Assembly: GCA_032622095.1 (NCBI GenBank)
Contig: CP136062.1
Coordinates: 229,912,578-229,976,577 of the forward strand
From: Siphonodentalium dalli
Lineage: Eukaryota; Mollusca; Scaphopoda; Gadilida; Siphonodentaliidae
Length of the DNA stretch: 64,000 nt
Direction of reading: 5' to 3'
Shown: positions 40,687-50,042 of the stretch, in pieces
How positions within the stretch are numbered: the first letter of the stretch is position 1
How the letters are laid out: each line of letters starts with the position of its first letter
Notes under the pieces: generated by a model
Seen by the model: only the letters and a program-made list of their open reading frames with translations
Databases searched by the model: none
Told to the model about the DNA's origin: nothing
Translations under genes and position numbers: made by a program

Positions 40687-40851
40687 GAATACCTACAGTT
40701 TATGTTTGAATACGAAATATTTCACGAGTGTCTGGAAAGAAATATCTCAGGAGTGTCTGGAAAGATATATCGAATTTTCACGAGCTGCTATAAGCCGCGA
40801 GTGAAAATTCGATATTTCTTTCCAGACACGAAACAAAAACTGTAGGTATTC
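40687..40851. mobile_element. Short foldback element, copy 2
   Basis: The outer 15-bp arms GAATACCTACAGTTT (40687) and AAACTGTAGGTATTC (40837) are perfectly complementary. Inside lies the same GTCTGGAAAGAAATAT-type stem as at 40319, but the left half is duplicated (GAGTGTCTGGAAAG occurs twice). It directly abuts the dispersed repeat at 40578-40684. No coding capacity. Confidence 0.85.
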
Positions 40852-40852
40852 C

Positions 40853-41374
40853 ATTCATTACATGCACTTTATTAAAGCTGTAAAATTTGCTAAGCTATCG
40901 CGGTATTTTTCCTTTTAATAGCACAGCAATTTGAAGAATACTTCCTACTAATCATATGCACAATTACCTGGATAAAGAACCACGACTCGTGCACAGACAT
41001 GAAACACGGAATCGAAACTAACAAGTCTCCGTGTCACCACAGTCAAAATTTATATATCCCACGCGCACGGGCCCCAACAGCACGGTGCGTGATAAGTGCC
41101 GGCCAGCCAATACAAAACGCCGAATTTCTAACAACACTTCAGTGTCAAGAGTGTCTGTTTCAACTTTACGCGCGTGTGATTTTCTTTGGAAAGTTTTTCG
41201 CTTGTTTCACTTCTGCCTTCTGCTGATGGTGGTTACCTTGTGAAATGACTGATTAAATTAACTCTTGTGGGTTATAGCCGATAAATTTGCAGACAATTTA
41301 CTGTCAAGCGCGGTTATAAAATTTGTCGCTCGCGTAAAACACCGGCAGGCTACAGTGAAATATAATGGAATCCA
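40853..41374. other. Interval with a slightly GC-richer patch, no supported gene
   Basis: Around 41060-41110 the sequence is locally GC-rich (CGCGCACGGGCCCC, GTGCCGGCCAGCC) compared with its surroundings. Two overlapping plus-strand frames of 70-75 codons cross it. Neither resembles a known family. An exon or promoter here is possible but unsupported. Confidence 0.45.
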
Positions 41375-41480
41375 CAATGAAATAACGACATCGTATTTCA
41401 CTGTGGCTTCTAAGAGATACACACGACGATCTATAATTCGATAATGTTCCGCTATTTTATAGGCAAGCATATAATAAAAA
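41375..41480 (+). repeat. Dispersed ~105-bp repeat, copy 2
   Basis: This is the second copy of the 40578-40684 sequence, lacking the adjacent foldback. It ends in an A-rich run before unrelated DNA. Confidence 0.88.
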
Positions 41481-41977
41481 GCATTTTTTATGGATAGTTG
41501 CCTTTCTAAATGAAAATAATCATTAAATTTCAACAATCAAGAATAATTAAGTCTTCTCTTGTGATCTTCTGATGGATATATGAACTCCACTTTTGGAAAC
41601 AAAATATATTTTTACAGAAGTTCATGGAACAATTTTAATCACAGCATATAGTGCACGTGCAACCACCACTCACACGATTCGTGTCAATGGGGCGTGGTTT
41701 TGTTCTCAGTCGAGGACTATTTTGTATAAAACATTCTTATATGTCTCATTTATCGATATTTACCAGCATATTTCATCGGTATATATTTCAAACCTGTGTT
41801 TTAAGTCAGTTATTAAATTCGTGCTCGACCATCTAGTTTCCGAATGTCCAGTTGCTGGTCCATTAACCCTGACTTGGTGGATTAAGCGTTGCAGAAAACA
41901 TGTTATAATTATTCGCCAAGAAGCAAACAACTAGATATTGGACACATTCGGGAACATGGACATCTGAAGATGTCCTG
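41481..41977. other. Interval with a 113-codon unassigned frame
   Basis: The plus-strand frame 41593-41934 is among the longest outside obvious repeats. It has no recognised motif, signal peptide or copy elsewhere in the window, and a second frame overlaps it. I do not call it a gene. No other structure was seen. Confidence 0.4.
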
Positions 41978-42108
41978 CCTTCTATATATAGACTTATATG
42001 TGTTCATGTTCCACCGCCACATGCACACCTTTTATATATAGACTAATGTGTTCATGGCCCACCGCCACATGCACGCCTTCTATATATAGACTAATGTGTT
42101 CATGGTCC
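41978..42108 (+). repeat. 48-50-bp minisatellite, about 2.6 copies
   Basis: Units begin CCTTCTATATATAGACT at 41978, 42028 and 42076 and contain GTTCATG and CCACCGCCACATGCAC. The spacing is 50 then 48 bp. The 16-codon period gives a repetitive frame that is not considered coding. Confidence 0.9.
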
Positions 42109-42338
42109 AAGTTTATTAACATCTCTCTTCATCAAAATTGTTACAAGAGGCAATGGTATATACACATATTATCATGTAACGACATCACGCCCTGTCAAGT
42201 CCTGCTAATGGTAGTATGCTATATGTGATAAAACTGATGCTGTTAAGTGTACCGTTATTTTTTTTTAAAGCTGAAATGCTCAAGGTCTTTGCTAATTTGA
42301 AATACTGAAGGTAAAGTAACATGTATATTGTAAAATAA

Positions 42339-42901
42339 TTAAAGGGGTGCTGTACGCCATTTTAAATAATTTCCGGTAATAACAACGATCTAATATCGAT
42401 AATATATAGAACAATAATTAATTTGAGTCGAAGATGTATTCTGTGCACGTTCAGGTTAATCGGTTATCTTAAAATAAAAGTTAATCATTTTATATAAATT
42501 TAATTTACGGCTGGAACCATAAATTAAATTACGAATTTCCGTGTACAAGACGTAAACAAAATTAATTGAGGGATAGTGGATTGGTAAACGCATGGCACAC
42601 ATGATCGTGTAAAACATTATGTTGATACGGGGAGTAAATTCAAGCCACTCGCTGACTAGTAACTGTACACTAACTTAAGTGAGTATATGGGACTAGTATA
42701 CATATATTAAATATAACTTTATTTCAAACATTTGCTTGAAAACTGTACAAAAATTGCTCGACAACGACAATTTGTATTTTCGCATTCCGACTATTTTGCC
42801 ATCCGTAACATTAGTTCGTACTCAACAGACTTTCAAATAATGAAAAAATGGTTACCTTATTTTACGACTCAGAGACTATCGAAACCAACAACAACATTTG
42901 T
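42339..42901 (-). mobile_element. TTAA-flanked element, copy 3 (inverted, truncated)
   Basis: In reverse orientation the copy begins at the intact end TTAAAGGGGTGCTGTACGCC and runs collinear with copies 1 and 2 as far as CCAACAACAACATTTG. There the last ~20 bp, including the other terminal inverted repeat and its TTAA, are missing. They are replaced by TGACCCGCCATCTCAAAT. The truncated end is itself repeated in reverse at 43350-43387, so the break is part of the adjacent inverted duplication. Confidence 0.85.
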
Positions 42902-43387
42902 GACCCGCCATCTCAAATCCAGTCGGAAGTCGGGATTTTGTTTACCCTGCGCCAATGCATTCTCTTATATATGCGAGTCGACAATATAGGTCGCCTCGCA
43001 TATAAGAGAATGCATTGGCCTAACAATGTTTTACAATTTTAATGATTTGTTCTTGTATTCTTTAACAATTTTATAATTTAACCCATACAGAGCCCCAGAC
43101 AAACATGAGCAGACGACAATCTTCTATATGCTTCTATATATGTGTGGGGCTCCCTGCAGGGTAATGGATGTTTTTTATTTTATGTCCTAAAAATTATAAG
43201 AAACATTTATTTAAAAGACATGATAAAAATTGTTAGGCCAATGCATTCTCTTATATATACGAGGCGATCTATGGTCGACTCGCATATATAAGAGAATGCA
43301 TTGGCACAGGGTAAAAACATCCCGACTTCCGACTGAATTTGAGATGGCGGGTCACACATGTTGTTGTTGGTTTCGATAGTCTCTGAG
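42868..43387. repeat. Composite inverted duplication with nested hairpins
   Basis: Arms of about 160 bp (42868-43030 and 43227-43387) are inverted copies around a spacer of roughly 200 bp. The arms contain, from the outside inward, a fragment of the TTAA element, GACCCGCCATCTCAAAT, CAGTCGGAAGTCGGGAT and CCAATGCATTCTCTTATATA. The last sequence itself forms a smaller hairpin in each arm (42952-43018 and 43238-43304) around GTCGAC. Spacer DNA includes GAGCCCCAGACAAACATG. No coding capacity. Confidence 0.85.
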
Positions 43388-43832
43388 CCAGTTGCCCCAA
43401 GAGTGACCACGAGTCAGGGGCATTCCACAGATTCACCATGAACCAGGGTGGGCCAGAGTCAGAGGTTCACAACCCAAAGGTTTGCCATTACCAATTATTT
43501 ATTTTTCAGTGTAATAACATATGGGAGAGCGGGTACCCATAAGTGAGTCAGCACTTGTCCTCCAATCCCATTGTCTGTATAAACAATGTATGTGTCATAT
43601 ATCATGTGTTATATAAATTAGACAAATAAATATGTTTAAACTAACCCAAAGGATCTGTTTTGACAGAAAAGTTACTCAGTTCGGGAACATTCCGAGTTTC
43701 GGCTTCTAATGACAGTGGGCGAAGTGCCTCCCCCTTCGCTGTACACACTAGAGTTACAAGAAAAACCGAGAAATCGGGACGTTAGCGAAATGTTTTACTT
43801 TACCAGTGCATTGTTTTTAACAAAAACGAAAG
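43388..43832. other. Low-copy interval, no gene seen
   Basis: The sequence is mixed, without clear repeats. A stretch near 43390-43490 is rich in CCAGAGTCAGAGG and CACCATGAACCAGGG-type words but has no clear period. Confidence 0.5.
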
Positions 43833-43854
43833 TCTTCGAATATATATTCGAAGA
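43833..43854. repeat. Perfect 22-bp palindrome
   Basis: TCTTCGAATATATATTCGAA plus GA reads the same on both strands with no loop. It lies 43 bp before a 14-base G run. No known binding site is recognised. Confidence 0.92.
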
Positions 43855-43896
43855 TGGTATAGCGTTGTGAAAAGAATAATCTTATGTAAGCAGGGG

Positions 43897-44075
43897 AGGG
43901 GGGGGGGGGGGTCGGAAAAAAATTCCAGGCACGTATGATGATTTTTTTTTTCCGGCCTCGGGGGACCCACCCACCCAATTTCTTCCGTTTCCGGCCTTTT
44001 TTTCCAGGCAATTTTGGACACCCACCCTTTTTTTTCCATTTCAGGAAGTTTTTTCCGGTCAGTTTTGGACACCCA
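43897..44075. repeat. G/C-tract repeat with C-rich heptads, copy 1
   Basis: A run of 14 G (43898-43911) leads into TCGGAAAAAAATTCCAGGCA and CGTATGATG. Several T-run/TCCGG blocks follow, alternating with CACCCACCC motifs (near 43968, 44020 and 44068). The stretch from the G run to CGTATGATG recurs inverted at 45241-45283. TTTTGGACACCCACCC occurs twice here and TTTTTGGACCCAAGAG once in the other copy. The minus-strand proline/lysine frames are composition artefacts. Confidence 0.75.
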
Positions 44076-44416
44076 CCCCCCCTAAATTTGAGAAAATTAT
44101 CAATTGAGCAACCAAATAGCTGATTATCCTGCATTATCATAATTTATTGAACAATATTTGAATAGAACAGTGCATAATGAGATAACGATACTATTTGAAT
44201 TTATCATATAAGTGTCATTAATCAAGAAATGTGTCAACATAATCACATTTCAAGGGATATATAGGCAGAGTGCCAAAGTTTTTATTAACATTCATTTTCA
44301 TAATATATAGTCACATGATCTAGTCACATAATCACACTTGAGTATTCTACATAATACATGGTACCGGTACAACACATTTCAGATTATTTGATATTTTGAT
44401 ATTTGTTATGTGAAAA
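44076..44416. other. AT-rich interval, no gene seen
   Basis: No open frame of note or repeat was recognised, apart from two nearby TAGTCACATAATC/TAGTCACATGATC words around 44310-44330. Confidence 0.5.
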
Positions 44417-44600
44417 ACAGTAATGCCCTAATTAATCAACTCCATAACCACAGCAGAATAATAGGTAATTTTTCAGGATTTATCGGAAATAGGGGAGAGC
44501 TTTCCGATGAATGACAACAAGCCATATTTCTGACTAAATCCTGAAAAATTACCCATTATTCTGCTGTGGTTATGGAGTCGTTTAATTAGGGCATTACTGT
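44417..44600. mobile_element. Foldback element with ~65-bp arms
   Basis: Left arm (44417-44482, starting ACAGTAATGCCCTAATTAA) and right arm (44535-44600, ending GGGCATTACTGT) are inverted copies with only a few mismatches, around a 52-bp loop. The ends look like terminal inverted repeats of a miniature element. I could not see a convincing target-site duplication, so the superfamily is not assigned. Confidence 0.88.
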
Positions 44601-44642
44601 ATTGCTGGAATCAAATTGTTTATCAAAACATGTGGAAATACA

Positions 44643-44733
44643 ACTGTTCATCCCAGTTCATCCCAGTTTGAAGAATAATGCTAATACGGTATTAGCATTA
44701 TTCTTCAAACTGGGATGAACTGGGATGAACAGT
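44643..44733. repeat. Perfect hairpin, 44-bp arms, 3-nt loop
   Basis: Arms 44643-44686 and 44690-44733 are exact reverse complements separated by only three bases (CGG). Each arm holds a direct 11-bp repeat, GTTCATCCCAG twice. Base by base I found no mismatch. It begins about 40 bp after the previous foldback. Such a structure can extrude as a cruciform and, if transcribed, would form a 44-bp double-stranded RNA stem. Confidence 0.95.
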
Positions 44734-45175
44734 AGTAATACCAAACATAACCATGATATACCCGCGCTACTCTTCTTGGGGCATCTCAGAAACCAGAACT
44801 GAGGAAACATGTTATAGCGTGTAATGGCAGGCTGGTAGCCACTGCCTGAAGAAATAGGCTTCGTAATAATTGGGAATAATATGGATGGATAGCCCAATTT
44901 CACTTCATGGTCAAGTGTGCTTTCATTCTATTACTTATTTTCAGCTGAGTTCTGCATAGTTATTCTTATTTTGTTGTATCAGTAGATGGAATCCTGATTA
45001 AATTTTATTTTTCCAATAACGCAGTTTCTAGTTCTGTCAAGTTGAATTTGGGTTATTGTCGGCCATTGTGCAACTGATCCAACTTCTGATAACATATATA
45101 TGTAGTATAGAATTACTATTAACTATATATGACCCGTTTCTGTTCAAAACACATCAAAATAAGACTGAATAGCAG
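44734..45175. other. Low-copy interval, no gene seen
   Basis: A minus-strand frame (44658-44903) overlaps the preceding hairpin and has no recognised motif. The rest is AT-rich without structure. Confidence 0.5.
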
Positions 45176-45285
45176 GAATGGAAAAAAATGTTGGCATATG
45201 GAAAAAACTGCTTTTTGGACCCAAGAGACACCCACCCACCCCATCATACGTGCCTGGAAATTTTTTCCGACCCCCCCCCCTGATG
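45176..45285. repeat. G/C-tract repeat, copy 2 (inverted)
   Basis: CATCATACGTGCCTGGAAAT, then TTTTTCCGA and a run of ten or more C, is the reverse complement of the start of the block at 43897. CACCCACCCACCCC precedes it. The pair of inverted copies brackets 43.9-45.3 kb, which contains two independent foldbacks. Confidence 0.85.
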
Positions 45286-45331
45286 TAAGAGTGATTTTTT
45301 GGCGTAAATTAATATGCTATGTTAGCAGTGG

Positions 45332-45404
45332 TTATTCGCCACCCGGGTGGAGAATAGTCATATTGCATAGGAATCGCTATTCGCCACCCGGGTGGCGAAT
45401 AGCG
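45332..45404. repeat. Two GGGTGGCGAATA palindromes
   Basis: At 45375-45404, CGCTATTCGCCACCC meets its exact inverse GGGTGGCGAATAGCG to give a 30-bp perfect palindrome with no loop. At 45332-45356 there is an imperfect relative (CGCCACCCGGGTGGAGAATA). The half-site GGGTGGCGAATA is the same word that begins units of the G-tract repeat family downstream, here placed head to head. Confidence 0.93.
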
Positions 45405-45756
45405 TTTATATATATATTTTTTTATTTGCTCCCCATACGGCGAGTATGATGATCTCGAGCATCGTGAATAATGATTTTCAGTCCTTACCCAAAAGGCTGT
45501 GGGTTGGGTTGCAATATGGGAAGGGGGGGGGGGTTTACATAACATGCTTTTTCTAACACAGGAACTTCAAATACTATCTAGAAGCATACGTTAACTAACA
45601 TTATGTGATCTGCATGTCAGGTGGAGATGGGGGAGGGGATGGGATGTTGCATAACTGATTCAAGGTTTTAGGAGGGTGTGGGGAAGGGGTACCTTTTTTC
45701 ATAAAACTTGGTGTCAGATTATTTTCTTGGGCATTAGATGTAAGGATTTTAGTATT
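45405..45756. other. G-tract-rich interval, no gene seen
   Basis: The interval contains a run of ten or more G near 45523-45534 and G-rich text around 45625-45695 (GGTGGAGATGGGGGAGG, GGAGGGTGTGGGGAAGG). AAAACTTGGTGTCAGAT near 45705 already resembles the repeat family that follows. Confidence 0.6.
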
Positions 45757-48700
45757 ATATTAGGCGTTCATTGCAACGCAAGTGCACATTCTCTAGGTTT
45801 AGAAGTATATTTCGGACAAATCTCTGTGATCGGAATTTGAGATGGGGGGGGGGGGGGGTTGCGCAATAACATTATTCTTAAAACTCGGACGTTTCTTTAT
45901 TTGTGCATTAGATAAGACGATCCCTAAATCATAAACAATCATCTAGAACTGGAAGCGGAATTGCGAAAACAAATCTGCGATTCTTAAAAACCGGACGTCA
46001 GTTAAGTTTCTTGCTTTGATCAGTCGATTAAATTAGATGATACTTCAATCATAAACAATCATTTTATAGAATTGGAATTGGTTGGTGGGGGTGTGGACTG
46101 GTGGCGAATACCTTTGTTCTTAACACTTCGGTGTCAGATGAGTTTCTTATTTTGTGCACTAGATTAAACAATCATTTTATACAACTGGAATTACGAAACT
46201 CATCTGACATCCAAGTTTTCAGAATAAAGTTATTCGCTTCATGTAAACTCATCTGCTATTTAAGTTTTAAGAATAAAGTTATTCGCCATCCCAACCAATT
46301 AAGATCGCAGATTTGTTTTCGTAATTCCGCTTCCAGTTCTAGAAAATGATTGTTTATTATTTAGGGATCGTCTAATCCAATGCACCAAGAAAGAAACACA
46401 ACTGACGTCCGAGTTTTAAGAATAATGTTATTCGCCACCCCATCTCAAATTCCGATCACAGAGATTTCTCCGAAATGTACTTCTGAACCTGGAGAATGTG
46501 CACTTGCGATGCAATGACCGCCTAATATAATATAAATATATGGGGGGGGGGACGAATAACATAGTCTTAAAGCTTGCATGACAGATGTGTTTCTTACTTT
46601 GTGCATTAGATTAGACAATCCTTCCTTCAATCAATCAATAATTTTATAGAACTGGACATGCGAAAAATAAATCTGCAATCTGAATTGGTTGGTGGGTGGG
46701 AAGGGTGGGGGTGGCGAACAAATTTATTCTTAAAACTTCGATGTCAGATTTTCTGGAAGTAGAATTGCAAACAAAAATCTGCGATCTGTGTGCATTAGAT
46801 TAGACGATCCTTCGTTCATAAACAATCTTTTAATAGAACTGGAAGTCGAATTGCGAATACAAATCTGTGATATGAAATTTTGTATTGATTGGTAGGTGGG
46901 GTGGGGTTGCTAATAACTTTATTCTTAAAACTTGGATGTCAGATGACTTTCTTATTTTGTACATTAGATTAGACGATTTTTCAATCATAAACAATCATTT
47001 TCTGGAAGTAGAATTGCAACAAACAAAATTTGCGATCTGAATTGGGTCGGGGGAGTGGTAAATTACTTTATTCTTAAAACTTGCATGTCAGATGAGCTTC
47101 ATACTTTGTGCATTAGTTTACACGATACTTCATTCATAAACAATCTTTTGGATAGAACTGGAAGTCGAATTGCAAATAAACATCTGCGATCTGAAATTCT
47201 GTATTGGTTGGTGTGTTGGGGGTGTGTGGCGAATATCATTATTCGTAAAACTTGGATGTCAGATGAGTTTCTTATTTTGTACATTAGATTAGACGATCAT
47301 TAAATCATAAACAATCATTTTTGGAACTGGAATTGCTAACACAAATCTGCATTTTGTAAGGTTGGTGGGTGTTGGTGGGGGGGGGGGGGGGGGAGGTGTT
47401 GCGAATAACTTTATTCTTAAAACTTGGATTGAGATGTGTTTCTTGTTTTGTGCATTAGATTAGCCGATCCTTCAATCATAAACAATCATTTTATGGAACT
47501 GGAATTGCGAAAACACAATTCTGCATTTTGTAAGGTTGGTGGGTGTGGTGTGGTGGGGGTGGGGGGGGGGGGGGGGTGTTGCGAATAACTTTATTCTTAA
47601 AACTTGGATTGAGATGTGTTTCTTGTTCTGTGCATTAGATTAGACGATCCTTCAATCATAGGTAATCATTCAAACTGTACCGGAGATACCTATATAAATT
47701 ATAACTCTATGTTAGGTAATCATTCAAACTGTACTGGAGATACCTACATAAATTAGAACTCTATGTTAGGTATCATTTTTAATAGAACTGGAAGTGGAAT
47801 TGCGAACAAAAATCTGCGATCTGAATTGGTTGGTGGGTTTGGGTGGCGAATAACTTCATTCTTAACACATGGATGTCAGTTTCTTATTAAATGCATTAGA
47901 TTATATAATCCTTTAGTCATAAATAATCATTTTTACAAATGGAATTGCGAATATAAATCTGCGATCTGAATTGGTTGGTGGGAGGGGGGGGGGGGGGGTG
48001 GCGAATAACTTTATTCGCAAAATGTCAGATGAGTTTCTTATTTTCTACATTAGATTAGACAATCATTCAATCATAAACTTTATTCCTAAAACTTGTATGT
48101 GAGATGAGTTTTTACTTTGTGCTTTAGACTAGACGATCATTCGTTCATAAACAATCACTTTATAGAGCAGGAAGTCGAATTGCGAATACAAATCTGTGAT
48201 ATGAAATTCTGTATTGATTGGTAGGTGGGGTGGGGTTGCTAATAACTATATCCTTAATACTTGGATGTCAGATGACTTTATTATTTTGTACATTAGATTA
48301 GACGATCCTTCAATCATAAACAGTCATTTTCTGGAAGTAGAATTGAAAAATAATCTGCGAACTGAATTGGTTCGGGGTGGGGGGTGGGGTGGGTGGCGAA
48401 TTACTGTATTCTTAACACATGGGTGTAGCGAATAACATTAGTATTTAAACTCGGGCGTAGATAAGTTTCTTACTTAGTGGAATTGGGAACAAATATCTGC
48501 GGTATGAAATTTGTATTGTTTGGTGGGTTGGGGGGGGGTGTGTGGGGTGGTGAATAACTTTGTTCTTAATACTTCGATGCCAGGTGAGTTTCTTATTTTG
48601 TACATTGGATTAGACGATCCTTCAATCATAAACAACCATTGTCTGGCAGTAGAATTGCAAACAAAAAACTGCGATCTAAATTGGGTGGTGGTGGCGAATA

Positions 48701-50005
48701 ACTTTATAGTTAAATCTTAGGGGTGGCCATTGACATTAGTGTTTAAACTCGGATGTAGATAAGTTTCTTACTTTGTGTATTAGATTAGACAATCCTTCAA
48801 TGTAATGGATGCCGAAAATGAGAAACTGTTCTGACTTATCTGACTTATCTGACGACCGAGTTTAAAGACTAATGTTATTCACCACCCCCAAGTTTGAAGA
48901 ATAAATATATTCGCCACGCCCCACCAATTCAGATCGTAGATAAGCAATCATCTTTTTGAACTGCAAACAAAAGTCTGAAATGTTAATTGGTTGGTGTGTG
49001 GAGGCGGTGGTGCGAATAACTTTATTCTTAAAACTTGGATGTCAGATGAGTTTCGTATTGTGTGCATTGGATTAGATGACCCTTCAGTCATAAACAATTA
49101 TTTTAAAGAACTGGAATTGTAAACAAAAATCTGCGATCTGAATTGTTTTGTGGGTGTGCTGGGGTGTCGATTAATTTTATTTTTAAAACTTGGATTTCAG
49201 ATGAGTTTCTTATTTTGTGCATTGGATTAGACGATCCTTCATCATAAACTATTATTATGTAGAACTGTAAGTGTAATTGCGAACGCAAATCTGCGATCTG
49301 AGTTTGTTGGTATTCGCCACCGGCCCACACACCCCCACCTACCAATTCAGATCGCATAATTGTTTTTCGCAGTTCCACTTCCAGTTCTATGAAAATGATT
49401 GTTTATGATTGAAGTATCGTCTAATCAAATCATCTGATCAAAGTAAGAAACTTAACTGACGTCCGACTTTTAAGAATAATGTTATCCTCCAACCCCAACC
49501 TACCTCAAATTCCGATCACATAGGTTTGTCCGAGATGTACTTTTAAACCTAGACAATGTGCACTTGCGATGCTATGAGCGCCTAATATAGTAAATAAACA
49601 CGAGAGACTATTTAACATCGAAATGTAGAGGGACAAACGTTATTCTCCCCCACCCCAAAACAATTAAGATCACACAAATGTGTTCACAGCTCTACCTCCA
49701 ATTCTAGAAATTTAAATTTCACGATTTAATAATCGTCTAATCTAATCTAATGCACCAAATAATAGACTCTTCTGAAAAGAAAAGAGTTATTTACCACCAC
49801 CCCACCCAATTCAGATAGCAGATTTGTGTTCAATTCCACTTCCAGAAAATGAGTGTCTATGATTGAATGTACAAAATGAGAAACTCGTCTGGCAGACAAG
49901 TATTACGAATAAAGTTATTCGCCACCCACCCCCCCCCCAAACCATTAACCAATACAGAATTTCAGATCGCAGATTTTTATTCGCAATTCGACTTCCAGTT
50001 TTATA
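45757..50005. repeat. Degenerate G-tract repeat family, ~150-170 bp units, both orientations
   Basis: Some two dozen diverged units share, in order, GGTGGCGAATAAC, TTTATTCTTAAAACTTGGAT, GTCAGATGAGTTTCTTATTT, TGTGCATTAGATTAGACGAT, CAATCATAAACAATCATTTT, GAACTGGAATTGCGAA, AATCTGCGATCTGAATTGG and TTGGTGGG followed by a G run. Orientation flips: mostly plus to about 46190, minus to about 46540, plus to about 48840, a short minus stretch, plus to about 49310, then minus. G runs reach 15 at 45844, 17 at 47377, 16 at 47561 and 15 at 47984; minus-orientation units carry C runs instead (49927-49938). A second word set (ATTAGGCG, AAGTGCACATTCTC, GATCGGAATTTGAGATGG) occurs near 45757, 46438 and 49500, inverted between copies. 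Open frames here come from repeated words and are not taken as genes. Confidence 0.85.
47661..47768 (+). repeat. 54-bp direct duplication
   Basis: Two adjacent copies beginning GGTAATCATTCAAACTGTAC lie at 47661 and 47715, with a third partial start GGTATCATT at 47769. The copies differ by a few substitutions. The duplication interrupts one unit of the G-tract family. Confidence 0.92.
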
Positions 50006-50010
50006 AAATT

Positions 50011-50042
50011 ACTAGCAGGGTTACCCGGCGTTGCCCAGGTTA
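50011..50042 (-). mobile_element. Possible Helitron-like 3' terminus
   Basis: Read on the minus strand, the sequence ACCTGGGCAACGCCGGGT, then AACCCTG and CTAGT, ends at 50011. A GC-rich imperfect hairpin (GGC-AAC-GCC core) a few bases before CTRRT is the known signature of Helitron 3' ends. The base after CTAGT is A rather than the T expected from the usual A/T insertion site, and no Rep/helicase frame is visible, so this is a weak call. The sharp switch from G-tract repeats to unrelated DNA here supports an element boundary. Confidence 0.4.

Noticed and set aside
41593-41934. 113-codon frame in low-copy DNA
   Set aside because: It has no motif, overlaps another frame and no second copy supports it. 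The length is plausible by chance in 64 kb.
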